From contig JABDOO010000010.1 of NCBI GenBank assembly GCA_013043295.1, positions 1 through 8,280 on the forward strand: 8,280 bases of DNA, written 5' to 3'. Position 1 is the first letter of the stretch. Every line of letters starts with the position of its first letter. Under the pieces are notes generated by a model, which worked only from the letters and a program-made list of their open reading frames with translations, was not told the DNA's origin and made no database searches. This DNA is from Candidatus Nitrosopumilus sp. (lineage in GTDB: Archaea; Thermoproteota; Nitrososphaeria; Nitrososphaerales; Nitrosopumilaceae). This document shows positions 4,735 through 8,280 of this stretch, one piece after another. The translations under genes and the position numbers were made by a program.

Positions 4735-5742
4735 AATTCCCTCAATTATTACTTCAAACCCATAATTTGTTTTACCAATACCATACTTGCAGCCTGTAAT
4801 TTTAGATGTAACATACAAATTTGTCTCTAAATGTTTAGTAATTTCTTTTACTGGCAAGATTGTTTTTCCTAAACTTAAACTAGCAGGGACTATTAGCATG
4901 TCTGCTAAATTATCATCAATTGAGAAACTTTGAATAAAATTTTCAATATCTAAATCAAAACTTTGTATTTTATTATTATACAATGCATCAATACCGATAA
5001 TAGAACCATCGTCAATAGTGTAAATCAATAAAGTTGCACCTGAATCTAAGGCCTCTTCATCTTTAATTATCGTATCAACAATAAAATTTTGTTCAGTTAT
5101 TTTTTTTACAATTCTATTAATTTCATTCTTTATTTTTTCTTTTGATAACTTTGAAAATGAACAGATCAATTTTACATTTTTTGTTTTTCTTTTAGAAAAT
5201 GATATTGATTTTAAATTAGATTTACAAATTTGTAATTTTACTTTACCATTTCCTTTGGGATAATACCCTCGTCTATCTACTTCAAGTGTAAATTCAATTC
5301 CCATTCTAGAGTATGCTTCTTTTAGAACATATTGAGTATAATCAATTGTTGGACTCCAAAGTACATCGGTTCCACCCTTAATTGTTAGATTGAGCTGTTT
5401 TTGTGAAATAGATGATACTGGAATTAAAACTTGTAAAATTAATGGAATACTTCCAGCAGTACCAACATCCTCAACTACATTCAAACTTTCAATCTTACCT
5501 GGAATAAATTTTAATTCTGTTGAACCTATTTCTGCACCAAAAACTCTTGCATTTGCAATTTTTTGGAGAATGGTAATTGCAGTAATGTGTTGTGGTCTTA
5601 AACCCGGAACTTTTCTATTTTTTCTAATGTTTTCTAAATGAATTGGTTTTTTTGTAATACATGAAAGTGTGATTGCTGAACGAACTATTTGCCCGCCTCC
5701 TTCTCCATGAGCTCCATTTATTTTTAGATAATCCATAATCAT
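4717..5742 (-). CDS. rtcA: RNA 3'-terminal phosphate cyclase RtcA
   Basis: A 341-residue enzyme that uses ATP to convert an RNA 3'-phosphate to a 2',3'-cyclic phosphate through a covalent enzyme-AMP intermediate. N-terminal GAHGEGGGQIVR (10-21) and GLRPQH (47-52) are RtcA signatures. GGTDVLWSPTIDY is at 123-135. The C-terminal ITKHLETN (301-308) holds the catalytic His304 that takes the AMP. The length is normal for the family (about 340). The region 175-260 is Lys/Ile-rich and matches the inserted small domain. ATG at 5742 and ATG at 5736 are both possible starts (MIMDYL). The gene is convergent with the CopD-like gene (18-base overlap) and divergent from nadM. Archaeal RtcA may work in RNA repair; its tie to tRNA splicing ends is inference. 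Confidence 0.93.
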   Translation of the reverse strand: MIMDYLKINGAHGEGGGQIVRSAITLSCITKKPIHLENIRKNRKVPGLRPQHITAITILQKIANARVFGAEIGSTELKFIPGKIESLNVVEDVGTAGSIPLILQVLIPVSSISQKQLNLTIKGGTDVLWSPTIDYTQYVLKEAYSRMGIEFTLEVDRRGYYPKGNGKVKLQICKSNLKSISFSKRKTKNVKLICSFSKLSKEKIKNEINRIVKKITEQNFIVDTIIKDEEALDSGATLLIYTIDDGSIIGIDALYNNKIQSFDLDIENFIQSFSIDDNLADMLIVPASLSLGKTILPVKEITKHLETNLYVTSKITGCKYGIGKTNYGFEVIIEGISNSCI

Positions 5743-5770
5743 TTTCTGATTTTTGTTCTTTATGATAGTT

Positions 5771-5778
5771 TTTTAAAA
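5771..5778. promoter_or_regulatory. Palindromic TATA element between divergent rtcA and nadM
   Basis: TTTTAAAA, inside a run of six T and five A (5769-5779), is its own reverse complement. Its centre is 24.5 bases from the nadM ATG at 5799, predicting a leaderless nadM mRNA. Read the other way it lies about 32 bases from the rtcA ATG at 5742 and could serve rtcA with a short leader. A second minus-strand candidate, ATCATAAA (about 5759-5766), is better placed for rtcA. Confidence 0.5.
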
Positions 5779-5798
5779 AGAAATTCTCTATACTTTGT

Positions 5799-6293
5799 AT
5801 GAATGGTCTCTTAATAGGAAGATTTCAACCATTCCACTTGGGTCATCTTGAAGCATTACAATTTGCATCATCTAAAGTTGATAAATTATGGGTAGGTTTA
5901 GGAAGTTCCAACAAACCAGTAGACAAAGATAATCCCTTTACAGCAGAACAACGAAAAGAAATGATTCTATCATCTATTGATGATGCCATAAAAGAAAAAA
6001 TATCAATTTATTTTATTCCTGACTTTGATAATCATATTAAATGGATTGAAAACATAGATACAATTGTTCCAAAATTTGATATAATTTTTTCAAATGATGA
6101 CTTGACAAAACATTTGTACTCTAAAAGAAATATCCAAGTTCTGCAAATTCCTTTCCTAAACCGAAAATCTCTATCTGGAACTAATATTCGCGATCTGATA
6201 GTTCGCGATCAAAAATGGAATAATTTGGTACCTGATGGAACAAGAAATTTTTTGGAGAAAATTAATGCCGCAGAACATTTGAAAAATCTCTAA
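5799..6293 (+). CDS. nadM: Nicotinamide-nucleotide adenylyltransferase, archaeal NadM type
   Basis: A 164-residue nucleotidyltransferase that joins NMN and ATP to make NAD and pyrophosphate, the central step of NAD synthesis and salvage, in the cytoplasm. GRFQPFHLGH (7-16) holds the family's phosphate-binding HxGH motif (His13, Gly15, His16). NPFTAEQRKEM (45-55) is the conserved adenylate-side segment, and LSGTNIRDLI (125-134) is the ISGTxIR motif that binds the ATP phosphates. NNLVPDGTRNFL near the end matches the archaeal C-terminus. The length is typical for archaeal NadM. The ATG at 5799 directly precedes the motif-bearing first strand and has a well-spaced TATA box. The TAA at 6291-6293 overlaps the promoter of the next gene, so the two may be partly co-transcribed. 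Confidence 0.93.
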   Translation: MNGLLIGRFQPFHLGHLEALQFASSKVDKLWVGLGSSNKPVDKDNPFTAEQRKEMILSSIDDAIKEKISIYFIPDFDNHIKWIENIDTIVPKFDIIFSNDDLTKHLYSKRNIQVLQIPFLNRKSLSGTNIRDLIVRDQKWNNLVPDGTRNFLEKINAAEHLKNL

Positions 6294-6294
6294 T

Positions 6295-6305
6295 TATAAA
6301 TAAAC
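6295..6305 (+). promoter_or_regulatory. TATA region of the aminotransferase gene
   Basis: TTATAAATAAA begins two bases past the nadM stop. Its centre is 31-34 bases before the ATG at 6333, so a leader of only about 5-8 bases is expected. Confidence 0.5.
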
Positions 6306-6332
6306 CCCAAAATAAGTAGCCTTAGATAACTT

Positions 6333-7478
6333 ATGGAATATCTCTCAATGCTTCCTGGTCCAACAAATGTACCAAATAGAGTAATGAGAGCAATGTTGGC
6401 ACCAATGATTAATCATAGAAGTGATGATTTTGTAGAATTATACACAGATGTTGTTGATAAAACTCAGCAAGTATTTGAAACACAAAATGACATTGTAGCA
6501 TTATCTGCATCTGGAACTGGTGCAGTGGAAGCAGGTGTTGTAAACTTAGTTAAGAAAGGTGACAAAATCATTATGCCTGTAAATGGTGAGTTTAGTAATA
6601 GATTATCACAATTAATTGAAGGCCAAGGAGCTAACGTAGTAAAACTTCAAACTCCACCAGGAGAAAACGCAACGTTTGATCAAGTAAAAGAGGCATTTGA
6701 TAACAATAAAGATGTTAAAGCATTCTATGTTGTTCATAATGAAACTTCTACAGGAACAATGGTTAATTATCTTGATAAGGTATCTGATTTAACATCTAGA
6801 AATGATGCATTCTACGTAGTAGATTCAGTTTCACTACTTGGTGGTGCTCCACTACCAGTTGATAAATGGAATATTGATGTATGTATGACTGGTGCACAAA
6901 AAGCAATTGCAGCTCCTCCAGGAATTTCACCAATTTCTGTTAGTGCAAAAGCAAAAAAATACATGATTGAAAATCCCCCAGCAACAATGTATTTCAATTT
7001 AGCAAGATACTTCAAATATTACGATGAAGAAAAACATACTCCTTTCACACCTGCACTTCCATTACTTTATGCATATAGAGAAGCATTATCTATAATGTTA
7101 GAAGAAGGATTACAAAATGTCTTTAACCGTCATAAAGTTTGTTCAGATGCATTATACTCTGGGTTAAGTGCAATGGGTCTTTCTCCATTTGCTAAAGATG
7201 AAGATCGTTCAATCTCAATTGTTGCATTAAACTACTTGGATGGTCTTGAAGACAAAACTTTCAGAAGTACTTTAGCTGATAAGTTCAAAGTTTTAGTTGC
7301 CGGCGGATTTGGTAATCTCAAAGGTAAAGTATTCAGAGTTGGATGCATGGGAGAAGTAAGTCCATATCATGTAATGAGAACTATTTCTGCAATTTCAGCT
7401 ACACTAACAATGATGGGATTCAGTGTTGATGCTCAAGCAGGACTTAAAACTGCAGAAGAAAAACTTAAAGCTCTCTAA
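6333..7478 (+). CDS. Class V PLP aminotransferase (alanine/serine-glyoxylate or serine-pyruvate type)
   Basis: A 381-residue cytoplasmic enzyme of the alanine-glyoxylate / serine-pyruvate aminotransferase family. The N-terminal MLPGPTNVP (6-14) is the family's opening motif. SGTGA (60-64) binds the PLP phosphate. Asp164 in VVDSVSLLGG contacts the pyridine nitrogen. Lys190 in TGAQKAIAAPPG forms the Schiff base, and Arg335 in FRVGCMG should hold the substrate carboxylate. The length matches the family (about 380). These enzymes move amino groups among alanine, serine, glycine and keto acids such as pyruvate and glyoxylate; the exact pair cannot be set from sequence. The start ATG at 6333 is 40 bases after nadM, with a TATA box at 6295-6305. 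The codon use looks smoother and richer in GCA and CCA than in rtcA or nadM, which may mean higher expression. Confidence 0.92.
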   Translation: MEYLSMLPGPTNVPNRVMRAMLAPMINHRSDDFVELYTDVVDKTQQVFETQNDIVALSASGTGAVEAGVVNLVKKGDKIIMPVNGEFSNRLSQLIEGQGANVVKLQTPPGENATFDQVKEAFDNNKDVKAFYVVHNETSTGTMVNYLDKVSDLTSRNDAFYVVDSVSLLGGAPLPVDKWNIDVCMTGAQKAIAAPPGISPISVSAKAKKYMIENPPATMYFNLARYFKYYDEEKHTPFTPALPLLYAYREALSIMLEEGLQNVFNRHKVCSDALYSGLSAMGLSPFAKDEDRSISIVALNYLDGLEDKTFRSTLADKFKVLVAGGFGNLKGKVFRVGCMGEVSPYHVMRTISAISATLTMMGFSVDAQAGLKTAEEKLKAL

Positions 7479-7663
7479 ACCCTGTTAACTTAATATCAGG
7501 AAGCATTTCTTTCGTGTTAACAATTTCATGAATCATGGTTTGATGCATACTTGCTTTGTTAATTATGAGTGGTTATTCTAAAATCATAACTCATTTCAAG
7601 TTTTTAGAATCATTTTTGATTGTTCACAGTATACTAATATATCAAAAATCCTAAATCATTCTG
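7479..7663 (+). promoter_or_regulatory. Intergenic region with inverted repeats upstream of the Met-rich gene
   Basis: This 185-base gap has no credible gene. It holds a perfect 9-bp inverted repeat ATTCTAAAA (7575-7583) / TTTTAGAAT (7602-7610) and a short dyad CATGA-A-TCATG (7527-7537). A bulged pair ATGAG..TTAT / ATAACTCAT (7565-7592) overlaps the first repeat, so the two hairpins would be alternatives. The GTTAAC hexamer occurs twice (7484-7489 and 7516-7521). The 9-bp hairpin followed by T-rich sequence (7601-7618) may end the aminotransferase transcript. The dyads upstream of the TATA box at 7635 may be operator sites for the Met-rich gene. The roles are inferred. Confidence 0.4.
7635..7642 (+). 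promoter_or_regulatory. TATA box of the Met-rich protein gene
   Basis: TAATATAT is centred 25.5 bases before the TTG at 7664. It is the strongest argument that this TTG, with an in-frame TAA four codons upstream (7652-7654), is the true leaderless start. Confidence 0.6.
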
Positions 7664-8280
7664 TTGGTTAGTCAGGGAATTTTAATTGGAGTCGCAGTTG
7701 GAGTATTTTTTGCAGGTTTAGGTATAGGTTATGCTGCTTTGCAATCAACAACTCCTACAATGCCAATGATGAATGATCCACAATCAATGCAACAAATGAT
7801 GAATGACCCCCAACAAATGAACCAGTGGATGAATACTATGATGAATGATCCACAATCAATGCAACAAATGCATGATATGATGATGTCTAATTCTCAACAC
7901 ATGAATCAGATGATGGGGCCAATGATGGACACCATGATGAATGATCCTCAGATGCAACAACAAATGATGAATCAAATGATGAATCATCAGGGAATGATGG
8001 ATTATATGATGACAAATCAAGATATGATGAACATGATGATGGGAAGCAACATGATGGGAGGTATGATGATGGATGGAAATATGATGATGGGAAATCACAT
8101 GATGGGTTCTGAAATGATGAACCAAGGAATGATGAGTTCTCAATCTTCACAAACAATTCCTACTAATGAAGATCCTCAAACTAGAACATTTCAAATCAGT
8201 ATGGAAGAAGTAGAGTTCTACGCTGAAGTTGAAAATGAAGGTGGAGAAGAAGCAATAGCATTTGTTGAACTACACAGATG
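7664..8280 (+). CDS. Membrane-anchored methionine-rich protein, probable Cu(I) binder (3' end cut by window)
   Basis: The frame runs from TTG 7664 to the window edge (205 codons plus two bases) without a stop. Residues 5-26 (GILIGVAVGVFFAGLGIGYAAL) form a signal anchor. From residue 33 to 157 the protein has 50 Met in 125 positions, mostly as MM or MMM pairs set in Asn, Gln, Gly, Asp and a few His. MMNDPQ occurs four times. Met clusters of this type bind Cu(I) by thioether ligands in known copper transport and resistance proteins, and there is no Cys. From about 166 the composition changes to an acidic beta-like segment (TFQISMEEVEFYAEVENEGGEE), and the start of a folded domain is cut off; a cupredoxin-like domain is a guess. 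No earlier in-frame start exists, since TAA lies at 7652-7654. In a copper-dependent ammonia oxidiser, copper capture outside the membrane is a likely role. Not assigned to a named family. Confidence 0.82.
   Translation, partial: MVSQGILIGVAVGVFFAGLGIGYAALQSTTPTMPMMNDPQSMQQMMNDPQQMNQWMNTMMNDPQSMQQMHDMMMSNSQHMNQMMGPMMDTMMNDPQMQQQMMNQMMNHQGMMDYMMTNQDMMNMMMGSNMMGGMMMDGNMMMGNHMMGSEMMNQGMMSSQSSQTIPTNEDPQTRTFQISMEEVEFYAEVENEGGEEAIAFVELHR
7766..7870 (+). repeat. Exact 33-base direct repeat inside the Met-rich gene
   Basis: The 33 bases at 7766-7798 (encoding MMNDPQSMQQM) recur exactly at 7838-7870, offset by 72 bases or 24 codons. Two diverged copies, MMNDPQQMNQ (7796-7825) and MMNDPQMQQQ (7934-7963), are also present. 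All are in frame, which suggests growth of the Met-rich region by in-frame duplication. Confidence 0.85.

Noticed and set aside
5390..5641. Plus-strand frame of 83 codons inside rtcA
   Set aside because: It lies antisense to the conserved RtcA N-terminal half; the composition shows no independent coding signal.
6812..7015. Minus-strand frame of 67 codons inside the aminotransferase
   Set aside because: It is the shadow of the conserved PLP-lysine region.
7528..7581. 17-codon frame beginning ATG in the gap before the Met-rich gene
   Set aside because: Too short, with no promoter spacing or motif, and it overlaps the inverted repeats.
7766..7970. Possible CRISPR-like or satellite repeat array
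   Set aside because: The repeats are in-frame protein-coding units with uneven spacing and no unique spacers.
7856..8156. Minus-strand His-rich and Ser/Pro-rich frames opposite the Met-rich gene
   Set aside because: The reverse complement of repeated ATG is CAT, so a Met-rich gene automatically yields a His-rich antisense frame and another low-complexity frame. Neither has a promoter or motif.

Overview
The window looks like a piece of an ammonia-oxidising archaeon of the Nitrosopumilus type (Thaumarchaeota/Nitrososphaerota). This is inferred from several signs. The DNA is very AT-rich. Archaeal TATA boxes lie about 25-27 bases upstream of ATG or TTG start codons, with no convincing Shine-Dalgarno sites. 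Transcripts appear to end at short T tracts. One tRNA carries a small bulge-helix-bulge intron at a non-canonical position. The gene set also fits: archaeal NadM, RtcA, BluB, and a methionine-rich membrane-anchored protein. No mobile element, CRISPR array or rRNA is seen.

Left part (1-1690): a possible 3' tail of a plus-strand gene meets a convergent cyclophilin gene. A 246-base divergent region follows. Next come two short monocistronic plus-strand genes: a small helix-turn-helix-like protein, and a two-helix membrane protein with a cytoplasmic-type coiled coil. The second converges, 2 bases apart, on a 37-40 residue protein with eight cysteines. About 410 bases of very AT-rich DNA without a recognisable gene follow.

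Middle part (2100-4155): a flavodoxin-fold NAD(P)H:FMN reductase-like gene, tRNA-Arg(CCT) with an apparent 18-nt intron in the D-loop, and bluB (lower-ligand synthesis for cobalamin) all lie on the minus strand. Divergent from them is tRNA-Val(GAC), then, on the minus strand again, a membrane-anchored LEA14-like protein. BluB consumes reduced FMN, so the nearby flavin reductase is a plausible functional neighbour.

Right part (4237-8280): a four-helix CopD-like membrane protein overlaps convergently by 18 bases with rtcA (RNA 3'-phosphate cyclase). rtcA is divergent from nadM (NMN adenylyltransferase, NAD synthesis) across only 56 bases. nadM is followed by a class V PLP aminotransferase. After 185 bases holding inverted repeats, the window ends inside a gene starting at a leaderless TTG. 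Its product has one N-terminal membrane segment and then about 125 residues that are 40% methionine, followed by the start of another domain. This incomplete protein, probably a periplasm-side Cu(I)-binding protein, and the intron-containing tRNA-Arg are the two most interesting items.
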